Assembly (NCBI GenBank): GCA_944391215.1
Contig: CALXSR010000053.1
Location: 1 to 39,283 of the forward strand
DNA: 39,283 bases
Source: an uncultured Clostridia bacterium
Lineage (GTDB): Bacteria; Bacillota; Dehalobacteriia; UBA4068; CALXSR01
Direction of reading: 5' to 3'
Each line of letters starts with the position of its first letter. The first letter of the stretch is position 1. Shown here piece by piece: positions 27,291 to 37,096 of the stretch. The position numbers and the translations under genes are program-made. The notes under the pieces were generated by a model, which was not told where the DNA came from, ran no database searches, and saw only the letters and a list, made by a program, of their open reading frames with translations.

Positions 27291-27318
27291 CTGCCCGGAA
27301 GGTTTTCCTTCCGGGCAG
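27291..27318 (+). promoter_or_regulatory. Perfect 12-bp mRNA hairpin between atpE and atpF
   Basis: CTGCCCGGAAGG and CCTTCCGGGCAG pair perfectly over TTTT. No T run follows, so it is not a typical terminator. It sits where a 3'-end stabilising structure or partial-termination site could raise atpE levels, as c is needed in many copies per complex. Confidence 0.85.
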
Positions 27319-27342
27319 TCAATGTTGTTTTGGAGGGTCAAA

Positions 27343-27831
27343 ATGCTTAGTGTAAATCTTTCAGATCTACTCTTTTCTATGATAAATTTTATTATTTTAC
27401 TGGTGGCCTTGTACTTCCTTTTGTATAAAAGGTTGGTTGTTTTTATGGATAACCGGCAAAAGGAAATTAAAGATAGTTTAGATGCAGCGAGTGACGCGAG
27501 AGAAGAGGCAAAGAATCTAAGCGAAACTTTGGCTGCGGAAACTGCCGCTGCCCGCAAAGAGGGGCAAGCGATTATTGCCGCCGCCCAAAAATCGGCGCAA
27601 GAAGCGAAAAACAAAATTATTCAAGAAGCAATGGAAGAATCAAGCGCTTTAGCTGCCAAGGCCAAAGCTGAAATTCACCGCGAGCAAGAGCAAGCTTTGG
27701 TGGATATTAAAAAAGAAATTGCAAATTTGGTGGTAAAAGCTACCGAAAAATTATTGGATGAAAATTTGGATCAAGAAAAACAAGCAAAACTTGTTGAAAA
27801 ATATATGCAAGAGGCAGGCTTTGAAAAATGA
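27343..27831 (+). CDS. atpF: F0 ATP synthase subunit b
   Basis: A 162-residue stator protein: one N-terminal membrane helix (about 9-28) and a long, charged, Ala/Glu/Lys-rich coiled coil to the C terminus (about 30-155). The ATG at 27343 follows TGGAGGG by six bases; the frame is open earlier. Its ATGA overlaps atpH by four bases. It probably forms the peripheral stalk as a homodimer, since no second b gene is seen. Confidence 0.93.
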   Translation: MLSVNLSDLLFSMINFIILLVALYFLLYKRLVVFMDNRQKEIKDSLDAASDAREEAKNLSETLAAETAAARKEGQAIIAAAQKSAQEAKNKIIQEAMEESSALAAKAKAEIHREQEQALVDIKKEIANLVVKATEKLLDENLDQEKQAKLVEKYMQEAGFEK

Positions 27832-28364
27832 TCAATGAAAGCTTAGCGCGTCGTTATGCGCAGGCCCTTTTTCTGGATGGGCAAAAAGAAAACTGCATTG
27901 ACCGTTTGCAAGACGATTTGAAGCGCTTTGCTGTACTTCTGCAAGAGAACGACTCTTTTTTGCAGTTTTGGCAAGGGCAATTAGTGAGCATGCAAGAGAA
28001 GAAGAAGCTTGTTGACGATGTTTTTGTTCCTGTTTTTCATCCATTAACCATTTCTTTTTTACATTTATTATTGGATAAAGGCAGGGAATCGGGCCTTTTG
28101 CAAATTGTTGCTACCTTAAAGCAAGTTGTATTGGAAAGCCAAGGGATTTTATCTGTAAAAGTCAAATCGGCAATGCCAATAGAATTGGAGCAACAGGAAA
28201 AATTAAAGGAAAAATTAAACGCTTTAACTGGTAAGCAAGTGGAATTGGATATTCAAATCGATTCCTCTTTGATAGGCGGTCTTACCGTTTCTATAGGAGA
28301 TATTGTATACGATGGCAGCCTAGCCAATCAGTTGCAAAAATTGGCTAAGGATATGCAAAATTAA
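27828..28364 (+). CDS. atpH: F1 ATP synthase delta subunit
   Basis: A 178-residue delta/OSCP subunit that links F1 alpha to the b stalk. The N-terminal helical domain opens with SLARRYAQALFLDG. The C-terminal half has the family signature LIGGLTVSIGDIVYDGSLANQLQKL (read as two segments). Length is normal. It overlaps atpF by four bases and precedes atpA by 13. Confidence 0.94.
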   Translation: MINESLARRYAQALFLDGQKENCIDRLQDDLKRFAVLLQENDSFLQFWQGQLVSMQEKKKLVDDVFVPVFHPLTISFLHLLLDKGRESGLLQIVATLKQVVLESQGILSVKVKSAMPIELEQQEKLKEKLNALTGKQVELDIQIDSSLIGGLTVSIGDIVYDGSLANQLQKLAKDMQN

Positions 28365-28377
28365 GGGGTGAAATGCA

Positions 28378-29886
28378 TTGACCATAAAGCCGGAAGAAAT
28401 TAGTGCAATCCTTGCACAAAAAATCGAAGAATATCGTTCCGGAGTAGACGTAGCGGAAGTAGGCCGCGTTATTCAGGTAAGCGATGGTATTTGCCGCATT
28501 TATGGACTGGCCAATGCCATGTCCGGGGAATTGTTAGAATTTGAAAACGGCGTAAAAGGTTTGGTATTAAACTTAGAAGAAGACAATATCGGTTGCGTAA
28601 TTTTAGGCCCATATACCGGCATTGAAGAAGGCGATACTGTTAAAAGAACGGGACGTGTGGTAGACGTTCCGGTAGGGGAAGCCTTAATCGGTCGGGTTGT
28701 CAATCCTTTGGGAGAACCTTTGGATGGGAAAGGCCCTATTCATACCACGGAACGGCGTCCTATGGAAAGTCCTGCGCCGGGGATTTTACAAAGACGTTCT
28801 GTTTATCAACCTTTGCAAACCGGTTTAAAAGCGATCGATAGCATGGTTCCGATTGGCCGCGGCCAACGGGAATTGATTATTGGGGATAGACAAATTGGGA
28901 AAACTGCCATTGCAGTAGATACCATTATCAATCAAAAAGGGAAAAATATAGTTTGTATCTATGTAGCCATTGGCCAAAAAGCTTCTACCGTAGCCAGTGT
29001 AGTGGCAAAATTGCAAGAACATGGCGCGATGGATTATACTATTGTAGTAAATGCTTCTGCTAGTGAGCCGGCTCCTTTGCTTTATATTGCTCCTTATTGC
29101 GGTTGCGCGATGGGAGAATATTTTATGTACAAAGGCGGCGATGTTTTGGTGGTTTACGATGACCTTTCCAAACAAGCGACCGCTTATCGAGAACTTTCCT
29201 TGCTATTAAGAAGGCCGCCGGGCCGGGAAGCTTATCCCGGGGACGTTTTCTATTTGCATTCCCGTTTATTGGAACGGGCAGCCAAACTTTCCGATGAATT
29301 GGGCGGCGGTTCCTTAACGGCTTTGCCCATTATTGAAACGCAGGCTGGCGATATTTCTGCTTATATCCCGACCAATGTTATTTCCATTACCGATGGTCAG
29401 ATTTTCTTAGAAGGCGATTTGTTTAATGCCGGTACGCGTCCTGCGATTAACGTGGGCCTTTCCGTATCACGGGTAGGGGGTTCGGCGCAAATTAAAGCGA
29501 TGAAACAGGTTGCCGGCCGTTTGCGTATGGATTTAGCGCAATATCGTGAATTAGCTGCTTTCTCGCAATTTGGTTCGGATTTGGATAAAGCGACTTTGGC
29601 CACTTTGGCCCGTGGTGCTCGTTTGACTGAAATTTTAAAACAACCGCAGTATGTGCCCATGCCGGTAGAAGAACAAGTTGCAGTGATATTTATGGCTTCT
29701 AACGGCTATTTGGATGATGTAGACGTCAAAGAAGTAGGCGCTTTTGAAGAAGCTTTCTTGAACTATATGCGCAGCGAAGGCAAAGCGGTGTTAGCGGCTA
29801 TTTTAGAAAAACAAAAATTAGATGATGCTTTAACGGAAGAGTTGAAAAAAGCAATCAGCAATTTTAAATCGACCTGGAAGAAATAG
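28378..29886 (+). CDS. atpA: F1 ATP synthase alpha subunit
   Basis: A 502-residue regulatory, non-catalytic nucleotide-binding subunit. TTG at 28378 lies several bases after GGGGTG. Barrel domain at the start, Walker [10 protein letters not shown] (about 169-177), the [15 protein letters not shown] segment, [20 protein letters not shown] and the arginine-finger region [19 protein letters not shown] follow. Motifs and length are standard for a bacterial alpha. Part of a typical order: B-E-F-H-A-G-D-C. Confidence 0.97.
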   Translation: MTIKPEEISAILAQKIEEYRSGVDVAEVGRVIQVSDGICRIYGLANAMSGELLEFENGVKGLVLNLEEDNIGCVILGPYTGIEEGDTVKRTGRVVDVPVGEALIGRVVNPLGEPLDGKGPIHTTERRPMESPAPGILQRRSVYQPLQTGLKAIDSMVPIGRGQRELIIGDRQIGKTAIAVDTIINQKGKNIVCIYVAIGQKASTVASVVAKLQEHGAMDYTIVVNASASEPAPLLYIAPYCGCAMGEYFMYKGGDVLVVYDDLSKQATAYRELSLLLRRPPGREAYPGDVFYLHSRLLERAAKLSDELGGGSLTALPIIETQAGDISAYIPTNVISITDGQIFLEGDLFNAGTRPAINVGLSVSRVGGSAQIKAMKQVAGRLRMDLAQYRELAAFSQFGSDLDKATLATLARGARLTEILKQPQYVPMPVEEQVAVIFMASNGYLDDVDVKEVGAFEEAFLNYMRSEGKAVLAAILEKQKLDDALTEELKKAISNFKSTWKK

Positions 29887-29899
29887 GTGGTGAACTTTA

Positions 29900-30751
29900 T
29901 TGGCTAGTATGCGGGATATCCGCCGCAGGATTAAAAGCGTAAAAAGCACGCAGCATATCACCAAGGCTATGAAGATGGTATCGGCTGCCAAACTAAGGCG
30001 TTCCCAAACCACCTTGGTAGCAGCCAGGCCTTATGCCAATAAAATATTGCAAATGATTGGCGCACTGCAAGACAATAAAGCCATTGACCACCCTTATTTG
30101 CAGCAAAAAGAAGTACAAAAAGTTTGCTATGTGGTTATGGCGGCCGATAAAGGATTGTGCGGCGGTTATAATAGCAATTTGTTGAAATTGGCGGAAAAAG
30201 AATTAGCGGAATGTTCTTATGATTATGATGTGGTAGCGATTGGCCGAAAAGCCAGGGAATTTTTATCACACCGTAATGTGAATATGGTTAGAGAATATAC
30301 TTCCATCGGGGATAACCCTGATTTTATGCAGGCCAAAGCTTTATGCGAAGAGTTGTTGGCTTTGTATGGAACCGGGGTATATCAAAAATTATATTTTATT
30401 TATACGGATTTTCGTTCTGCTATGGCGCAAAACCCGGTTTGCAAACAATTTTTGCCGCTGCAAGTGGAAGCTACGGGAAAAAAGGAAAAAACGGAAGAAT
30501 TTATTTATGAACCCAACGAGGAAGAAATTTTGTCTACTTTAATTCCAAGTTGTTTGGAAACGACCGTATTCCGTTATTTACTAGAAGCCAAAGCAAGCGA
30601 ACACGGGGCAAGAATGACAGCTATGAGTGCTGCTACAGATAATGCTGTAGAAATAATAGACAATTTAACATTGGCTTTAAACAGGGCCCGTCAAGCTGCG
30701 ATTACAACCGAAATTACGGAAATTGTAGGCGGGGCGGCTGCTTTGGAATAA
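29900..30751 (+). CDS. atpG: F1 ATP synthase gamma subunit
   Basis: A 283-residue central-stalk subunit. TTG at 29900 starts MASMRDIRRRIKSVKSTQHI, the conserved N-terminal helix (an internal ATG gives a shorter form). ADKGLCGGYNSNL marks the central fold, and the C-terminal helix ends EITEIVGGAAALE, as in family members. It lies 13 bases after atpA and 32 bases before atpD. Confidence 0.96.
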   Translation: MASMRDIRRRIKSVKSTQHITKAMKMVSAAKLRRSQTTLVAARPYANKILQMIGALQDNKAIDHPYLQQKEVQKVCYVVMAADKGLCGGYNSNLLKLAEKELAECSYDYDVVAIGRKAREFLSHRNVNMVREYTSIGDNPDFMQAKALCEELLALYGTGVYQKLYFIYTDFRSAMAQNPVCKQFLPLQVEATGKKEKTEEFIYEPNEEEILSTLIPSCLETTVFRYLLEAKASEHGARMTAMSAATDNAVEIIDNLTLALNRARQAAITTEITEIVGGAAALE

Positions 30752-30783
30752 GCGCAGTGTTTTGTTAAGGAGGTACAACTTAG

Positions 30784-32193
<1,410 letters not shown>

Positions 32194-32196
32194 GCT

Positions 32197-32607
32197 ATGC
32201 AAAAAGAAATTACTCTGGAAATGATTACCCCGCGGGGTACCATATTACAGCAAACTGTTTCCTATGTGCAATTACCTACCAAGTTAGGTTTGATTGGCAT
32301 TTTGGCCGACCATGCCCCCTTAATTAGCGCTTTGGATATTGGGGTGGTAACCTATCGGCCAGTTGGAGCGGCAGAAAAGAAAGCTGCGATTAGCGGTGGA
32401 TTTTTAGAAGTGCGCGATAACAAAGTGGTCGTATTGGCGCCAACTGCAGAATTGGCCGATCATATCGATTTAGAACGAGCCAAAGCGGCTTATGAAAGAG
32501 CGCAGCAAAGATTGAAAAATCCTACCCAGGATATTGATGTGGATCGGGCGCGGGCTGCTATGTTTCGGGCGCTTTCGCGGATGCGGGCAAAAAACACTGT
32601 ACGCTAG
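32197..32607 (+). CDS. atpC: F1 ATP synthase epsilon subunit
   Basis: A 136-residue protein with the N-terminal beta-sandwich (ITLEMITPRGTILQQTVSYV, GLIGILADHAPLISALDIG, AISGGFLEVRDNKVVVLA) and a C-terminal helical hairpin (about 88-133, DRARAAMFRALSRMRAKN). The C-terminal helices can act as an ATPase inhibitor. It is three bases after atpD and ends the operon before the hairpin at 32692. Confidence 0.95.
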   Translation: MQKEITLEMITPRGTILQQTVSYVQLPTKLGLIGILADHAPLISALDIGVVTYRPVGAAEKKAAISGGFLEVRDNKVVVLAPTAELADHIDLERAKAAYERAQQRLKNPTQDIDVDRARAAMFRALSRMRAKNTVR

Positions 32608-32691
32608 GCGAAAGAAAATAAAAACTGCAGTATCCTGGAATAGGATGCATGATAAAGTATCGTATATCGCAAAAACTGAAGTATAAAGAAG

Positions 32692-32741
32692 AGACTTCCC
32701 GGCAATCATAGAAAAAGATGGAAAACGGGAGGTCTTTTTTT
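32692..32741 (+). terminator. ATP operon terminator overlapping the ywmB SD
   Basis: AGACTTCCCG (32692-32701) and CGGGAGGTCT (32726-32735) pair with one G-U, followed by six Ts. The long (24-base) loop makes it weaker than others here. GGGAGG (32727-32732) in the 3' arm is also the SD for the ATG at 32742. Confidence 0.75.
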
Positions 32742-33506
32742 ATGATTGGCAAAGGGAATAGGAGGCTTGGGCAAAAATACGGGAAAATGGGGTTCGCGCT
32801 AGTTTTATGCGGCGTCTGTTTTTTTTGTTGTGCTTGTGGAAGCGCTCCTGTAAGTGGGCAAAGGCAAGGCGATATTTTGGCAGAGTCCTTTTTGGCGGCG
32901 CATGCTGATTTTCAGGAATGGCAGTTGGTGGGCTGGTGTAAACTAAAAGAGCCTTTGGCCGATGGGGCCGCCCTATCGCAATATGGATACCGTTTGGCGG
33001 AAAAGCTGAACATGGCGATTGCCGGTGAACGCGGAACAGAAGAGGATAATTATCAAAACGATTTGCTTTTGGGTACGATCGATACCGTACAAGCAGAAAT
33101 TTTATTGCAAGTTTTGCCTGAGGAGCGTTATTTGGTTTTAACCTTAACGGGGCAAAACGGGGTAGGGGAAATTAGCGCCAATCATAGAAAAATGACGGAT
33201 CTTTTTACCGATTTGCAAGCCGATGGACAAATCAATACCTTAATTACCGGAAGTATTTCCGAAATTTTACCTCCTAAAGAAGCGAATAAACGATTGCGTC
33301 GTCTTTTTACAGCAGTAGATGCTAAAATTATGGAGCAAACAACGGATGAAAATTATTGCAGCTTTACCGGCTATCAAGAAGCTATTCCGGAAAGCGTATT
33401 AGCCGGAGGGAAAAAAATCAATATGCAGGCGGCAGTTAGTTTTGATGAGGTAGCAAATAAAACTTGGGTTTATTTGGGGAGTCCACTCATATTTGGTCAA
33501 TACTAA
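32742..33506 (+). CDS. ywmB: YwmB-family putative secreted or lipoprotein
   Basis: A 254-residue protein with a basic N terminus and one hydrophobic segment (about 17-31) ending in CCACGSAP, which could be a lipoprotein box or a signal peptide. The rest is soluble with family-like segments (WCKLKEPL, YQNDLLLGTIDTVQAEI, SISEILPPKEANKRLRRLFTAVDAK). B. subtilis ywmB, whose structure was annotated as TATA-box-like fold, lies upstream of murAA and spoIID in the same order as here. Function is not known; the neighbourhood suggests an envelope or sporulation role. ATG 32742 has GGGAGG nine bases upstream. Confidence 0.75.
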   Translation: MIGKGNRRLGQKYGKMGFALVLCGVCFFCCACGSAPVSGQRQGDILAESFLAAHADFQEWQLVGWCKLKEPLADGAALSQYGYRLAEKLNMAIAGERGTEEDNYQNDLLLGTIDTVQAEILLQVLPEERYLVLTLTGQNGVGEISANHRKMTDLFTDLQADGQINTLITGSISEILPPKEANKRLRRLFTAVDAKIMEQTTDENYCSFTGYQEAIPESVLAGGKKINMQAAVSFDEVANKTWVYLGSPLIFGQY

Positions 33507-33535
33507 AGAATAGAATCGAATACAGCGTTATCCAG

Positions 33536-33572
33536 AGATTTCCAAGCGTTTTGGCTGGGAAATCTTTTTTTT
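33536..33572 (+). terminator. Terminator after ywmB
   Basis: AGATTTCC (33536-33543) and GGAAATCT (33558-33565) pair over a 14-base region that can form a further CCAA/TTGG pair, followed by a T run. Confidence 0.85.
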
Positions 33573-33645
33573 CACCAGTTTAAGGCAGGATAAGAAGGAG
33601 TTATTGTGGAATAATATCATGTTAATTTGCATGGGAGGCTATTTT

Positions 33646-34899
33646 GTGGAAAGAATCGTTTTAGAAGGCGGTGTGCCATTAAAAGGCGTCATACAAATAT
33701 CGGGTGCGAAAAATGCGGTTTTACCCATAATTGCTGCATCCCTTTTGGCAGACGGGGATTTTACCATATACGATACCCCTTGGCTGGCGGATGTGGAAAA
33801 TATGTGTGAAATATTGGCGAGTTTGGGTGTGCAAACGGAGTTTTGCGACGGCACTTTACATATCAACACCAAAAATTTAAATGGCGTAGAACCGACGCAA
33901 GAAAGCGTGCGGAAAATGCGGGCCTCCTTTTTAACCATGGGGCCTTTGTTGACCCGCTTTGGTAAAGTAAAAATGTGTTTGCCTGGCGGTTGTGCCATTG
34001 GCGCTAGACCCATTGATTTGCATTTAAAAGGTTTTGAAGCATTAGGAGCGCAAATTACCATTGGCGAGGGGCATATTACGGCAGAAGCCGACCATTTAAT
34101 AGGCAGTAAAATTTATTTGGATTTTCCTTCGGTTGGCGCTACCGAAAATATTATGATGGCGGCGGTTTTGGCAGAAGGCAATACCAATATTGAAAACGCG
34201 GCTGCCGAACCGGAAATTGTGGATTTGGCCAACTTTTTAAATGCCATGGGCGCCAAAATTAAAGGAGCTGGCACCAAGATTATACGGATTCAAGGGGTAA
34301 ATTCCTTACAAGCAATTACCCACACCGTGATTCCGGATCGCGTGGAAGCCGGCAGCTTTTTGGTAGCTGCTGCTGCTACCGGGGGCGACTTGTTATTGTT
34401 GAATGTGATTGAACAACATTTGCAATCCATTATTGCTAAGCTGAAGGAAGCCGGTATTGCTGTGGAAGAGGAATACGATGGTTTGCGGATTCGTTCTGAT
34501 GGCGGCCGATTACAACCTTTGGATATTAAAACATTGCCTTATCCCGGTTTTGCTACCGATATGCAACCGCAGTTTATGGCTTTGATGACGCGGGCCAAAG
34601 GGACCAGCGTGGTGGCGGAAACAGTCTTTGAAAATCGTTTTATGCATGTGGCGGAATTGCAAAAAATGGGAGCCGATATTCGAATTGAAGGTAATGTTGC
34701 CCGGATTCAGGGGATCGAATCTTTAACCGGCGCGGATGTTACAGCGACTGATTTGCGGGCCGGCGCCGCTTTGGTGATTGCCGGATTGATGGCCAAAGGT
34801 TGTACTAGAATTAATGAAGTTTATCATATTGATCGCGGGTATGAGAAATTTTGTGCGAAACTGGAAAAAGTAGGCGCCAGAATTAAAAGAATTGGTTAA
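33646..34899 (+). CDS. murA: UDP-N-acetylglucosamine 1-carboxyvinyltransferase
   Basis: A 417-residue enzyme that adds enolpyruvate from PEP to UDP-GlcNAc, the first committed step of peptidoglycan synthesis. SGAKNAVLPIIAASLLADG (near the start), the catalytic Cys in LPGGCAIGARPIDLHLKGFE (about 115), and the YPGFATDMQPQFMALMT loop are standard. GTG at 33646 follows GGGAGG by seven bases and gives the usual ERIVLEGG start. An upstream TTG (33604) with AAGGAG would add 14 residues and is a weaker option. The active-site Cys, target of fosfomycin, is intact. Confidence 0.95.
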   Translation: MERIVLEGGVPLKGVIQISGAKNAVLPIIAASLLADGDFTIYDTPWLADVENMCEILASLGVQTEFCDGTLHINTKNLNGVEPTQESVRKMRASFLTMGPLLTRFGKVKMCLPGGCAIGARPIDLHLKGFEALGAQITIGEGHITAEADHLIGSKIYLDFPSVGATENIMMAAVLAEGNTNIENAAAEPEIVDLANFLNAMGAKIKGAGTKIIRIQGVNSLQAITHTVIPDRVEAGSFLVAAAATGGDLLLLNVIEQHLQSIIAKLKEAGIAVEEEYDGLRIRSDGGRLQPLDIKTLPYPGFATDMQPQFMALMTRAKGTSVVAETVFENRFMHVAELQKMGADIRIEGNVARIQGIESLTGADVTATDLRAGAALVIAGLMAKGCTRINEVYHIDRGYEKFCAKLEKVGARIKRIG

Positions 34900-34924
34900 A
34901 CAAAATTTTAGAAGATAGTGTTTC

Positions 34925-34953
34925 GAGTGTTTTGTAAAAAACACTCTTTTTTT
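34925..34953 (+). terminator. Terminator after murA
   Basis: GAGTGTTTT (34925-34933) and AAAACACTC (34938-34946) form a 9-bp stem over four bases, followed by a T run. Confidence 0.88.
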
Positions 34954-34963
34954 ATGAAAATGC

Positions 34964-34991
34964 ATAATGGACAAAGCCTGCCTCATAGTTT
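34964..34991 (+). promoter_or_regulatory. Possible sigma-E-type promoter before spoIID
   Basis: ATA (34964-34966), 17 bases, then CATAGTTT (34984-34991) partly fits the sigma-E pattern ATA-N16-18-CATACANT. In B. subtilis spoIID is transcribed by sigma-E. The fit is poor in the -10 second half and the start would lie at the SD, so this is tentative. Confidence 0.25.
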
Positions 34992-35010
34992 GCCAAAGGG
35001 AGGGATGGCT

Positions 35011-35949
35011 TTGCAGTATGTAAAACGATACGGCGGTTTTTTGTTGATGGCGCTTTTTTTGTTTACCTTTACCAATCTTTTATTGCGGGGGATTGCTTCG
35101 AATGCCAATGATCATAAACCAAGCAAGATGGAGGACATGATGATAAAAATAGAAGATGCCTCCGGCAAAATACAAGAAATACCGTTGGAAAGTTATTGCG
35201 TAGGGGTATTGTCTGGGGAAATGCCGGCTTCTTTTGAGCCGGAAGCTTTAAGGGCACAGGCTATGGCTATTCGAACTTATGCTTTACATGCCAAAGAGAG
35301 TGGCGGTCGTCATGAACAGGCCGATTTATGCACTACTACGCATTGCCAGGTATGGCAAAGCGAAGCGCAAATGCAGCAAAAGTGGGGCAGTCATTATGCG
35401 GCATATCATCAAAAGATAGAAGAAGCGGTAAATAGCACAAAAGGTTTGATTATTACTTATCAAGGACAGGCGATTAGTCCCGTTTACCATAGTACTTGCG
35501 GTTCCAAAACAGAGGCGGCAGGGGATTATTGGAGCAAGGATGTCCCTTACTTGCAAAGCGTGCCCTGTAATTGTGCCAAAATAAGCCCCAAGGCCAAAAG
35601 CGAATTGGCGTATTCGTATGCGGAATTGGCTGAATTGCTGGGGCAAAGCGAAAAAGCTGTCGCTGCCATGAAAGTAGTGCAAACATCGCCTAACGGCCGG
35701 GTACAGGAATTACAATGCGGCGATGTGCAGCTTTCCGGGCAAAAGGTACGCGAATTGTTACATTTAAATTCTACGGATTTTGCCTTGCATCCAACGGAAA
35801 ATGGTATTTTATTTGCCGTTTCCGGTTATGGTCATGGAGTTGGTTTGTGTCAATATGGCGCAAATGAGTATGCAAAAGAAGGGCTTAGCGCGGAAGAAAT
35901 TATTTATCATTATTATACCGGAGTGCAAATAGAGTCGATTTCTTCTTAA
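35011..35949 (+). CDS. spoIID: Stage II sporulation protein D (SpoIID)
   Basis: A 312-residue membrane-anchored lytic transglycosylase that works with SpoIIM and SpoIIP in engulfment. One N-terminal hydrophobic segment (about 10-28), then the SpoIID domain. The catalytic Glu is in GVLSGEMPASFEPEALRAQAMAIRTYAL (shown partly), and the C-terminal signature HGVGLCQYGANEYAKEGLS is present. Cys residues near TTHCQ and STCGSKTEAA follow family pattern. TTG 35011 has AAAGGGAGGG six bases upstream; ATG 35005 lies too close to the SD. Order murA-spoIID-spoIIQ is standard in spore formers. Confidence 0.9.
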   Translation: MQYVKRYGGFLLMALFLFTFTNLLLRGIASNANDHKPSKMEDMMIKIEDASGKIQEIPLESYCVGVLSGEMPASFEPEALRAQAMAIRTYALHAKESGGRHEQADLCTTTHCQVWQSEAQMQQKWGSHYAAYHQKIEEAVNSTKGLIITYQGQAISPVYHSTCGSKTEAAGDYWSKDVPYLQSVPCNCAKISPKAKSELAYSYAELAELLGQSEKAVAAMKVVQTSPNGRVQELQCGDVQLSGQKVRELLHLNSTDFALHPTENGILFAVSGYGHGVGLCQYGANEYAKEGLSAEEIIYHYYTGVQIESISS

Positions 35950-35967
35950 AAGAAATCATCTTCTAAG

Positions 35968-35996
35968 GTATATTTTGCCAAATATAGGGCATGATA
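35968..35996 (+). promoter_or_regulatory. Possible sigma-F/sigma-G-type promoter before spoIIQ
   Basis: GTATA (35968-35972), 14 bases, then GGGCATGATA (35987-35996) fits GYATA-N15-GGNNANAMTR apart from one -10 base and one missing spacer base. spoIIQ is a sigma-F gene in B. subtilis. The transcript would start near the SD at 36002-36008, leaving almost no leader. Confidence 0.45.
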
Positions 35997-36015
35997 GCCA
36001 TAGGAGGTGTGCAGA

Positions 36016-36744
36016 TTGAAAAAAAATATTTTTACCCCGAATCATACCATCGCAAAAATAGCGAAATGGGTGGTCCCTGTTTGCTTATTACTTGTATTAA
36101 CCTGGTCCGTGATGCCAAAAACGCCAGATGAATTGCCTTCTTCCTTGCCGCAAGACGCGCAGGAGCAAAGCCCGCCGCCATTGGTACTTAGTCCAGCGCC
36201 AGAAGGGTATACGCCTACTTTTGCCGAGCCGGAATCAAAAATAGAACCGACGGAAAAAAAGGATATGAATGAGGATCAGCCATCTAAACAAGAGGAACAG
36301 GATACGGAAACTGCCAATCCGGAAGAGGAAGGGCAAGCTGTTTCTTCTTTACCCTATCCGTTGCTTTGGCCGGCTTCCGGTGATTGGAGCCGACCTTTTG
36401 GTATGGATTATGATGAAACATGTAAAGACTATCGTTTTCATAATGGAACGGATATGGATTTGGAAGAAGGCAGTAATATCTTTTGTCCTTTAGCGGGAGA
36501 AGTATTGTCGGTAGAAGCGGACGCGCTTTGGGGCGTGGTGGTGACAATTGGCCATGAAGGAAATTTAAAAACGCGCTATGCTGGTTTGCAGCCTGTGGTA
36601 ATGCAAGGAGATCAGTTGGAAACCGGTGATATCATTGGCCAAATTAGCGATTGTCCGCCCATTGAGGAGGCGCAGCCCAGCCATTTGCATTTTGAAATTT
36701 GGGAAGACGATACGGCGGTAAATCCAACCGATTATTTAAACTAG
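36016..36744 (+). CDS. spoIIQ: Stage II sporulation protein Q (SpoIIQ), M23 family
   Basis: A 242-residue forespore membrane protein. A single helix at about 20-38 is followed by a Pro/Glu/Gln-rich linker (about 45-112) and an M23-like domain (about 120-240). The zinc ligands seem to be present, in FHNGTDMD (His-xxx-Asp) and SHLHFEIW (HxH). The middle motif is RYAGLQ, lacking the catalytic His usually found there (YAHL). In B. subtilis SpoIIQ is a non-enzymatic partner of SpoIIIAH; clostridial versions keep zinc binding. TTG 36016 follows AGGAGGT by seven bases. Confidence 0.88.
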   Translation: MKKNIFTPNHTIAKIAKWVVPVCLLLVLTWSVMPKTPDELPSSLPQDAQEQSPPPLVLSPAPEGYTPTFAEPESKIEPTEKKDMNEDQPSKQEEQDTETANPEEEGQAVSSLPYPLLWPASGDWSRPFGMDYDETCKDYRFHNGTDMDLEEGSNIFCPLAGEVLSVEADALWGVVVTIGHEGNLKTRYAGLQPVVMQGDQLETGDIIGQISDCPPIEEAQPSHLHFEIWEDDTAVNPTDYLN

Positions 36745-36750
36745 ATAGGA

Positions 36751-36779
36751 AAAGACGCAGCTATGGCTGCGCCTTTTTT
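36751..36779 (+). terminator. Terminator after spoIIQ
   Basis: CGCAGC (36756-36761) and GCTGCG (36766-36771) pair over TATG; an A-C mismatch then continues with further pairing into AAAG/CTTT and a run of Ts. Confidence 0.85.
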
Positions 36780-36799
36780 GTTTTATCCAGCCTTTTTCC

Positions 36800-36828
36800 T
36801 TGACAAAGGACAAGCGGTGTGCAAAAAT
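36800..36828 (+). promoter_or_regulatory. Possible promoter of the cobalamin riboswitch transcript
   Basis: TTGACA (36800-36805) is a perfect -35. At 17 bases lies only AAAAAT (36823-36828), a weak -10. It is still placed correctly to start transcription just ahead of the riboswitch. Confidence 0.45.
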
Positions 36829-36845
36829 GAAATGGAAGTATGCAT

Positions 36846-37003
36846 CATTTGTTCGGCGGGGTATCCCCTTAATAAGGAAGCCGGTGTAAGTCCGGCACAG
36901 CTGCCTCTACTGTAATGGAAGACAAAACGCCAAGCGGTCACTGCGCAAGCGGGAAGACGGCGTTGCGGATGATTCCTAAGTCAGGAGACTTACCGAGCAA
37001 AAT
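36846..37003 (+). promoter_or_regulatory. Cobalamin (B12) riboswitch
   Basis: The P1 helix is formed by TTGTTCGG (36849-36856) with CCGAGCAA (36993-37000). Inside are AGCCGGTGTAAGTCCGGC (36889-36906), the ACTGTAAT segment (36910-36917) and the B12 box around AAGTCAGGAGACTTACC (36978-36994). Together they match the conserved cobalamin aptamer layout. Ligand binding is expected to reduce expression of the downstream gene. Whether it prefers adenosyl- or aquocobalamin is not visible. Confidence 0.92.
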
Positions 37004-37006
37004 ACC

Positions 37007-37075
37007 TACTCCGGGACAGGGGGACAGGGCTTTTTTTCCTGTTGCCCATAAGGGCTTTTTTTTATGCTCGGAGTA
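37007..37075 (+). terminator. Riboswitch expression platform with terminator-like hairpins
   Basis: TACTCCG (37007-37013) and CGGAGTA (37069-37075) can enclose the region. Inside, GGGACAGG can pair with CCTGTTGCCC, and GCCC-ATAA-GGGC precedes eight Ts (about 37055-37063). I infer mutually exclusive antiterminator and terminator structures, but the exact switch cannot be fixed by eye. The coding gene starts at 37097, so transcription control is more likely than simple SD masking. Confidence 0.6.
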
Positions 37076-37096
37076 CCTAGGCAAGGAGGAAGAAAA

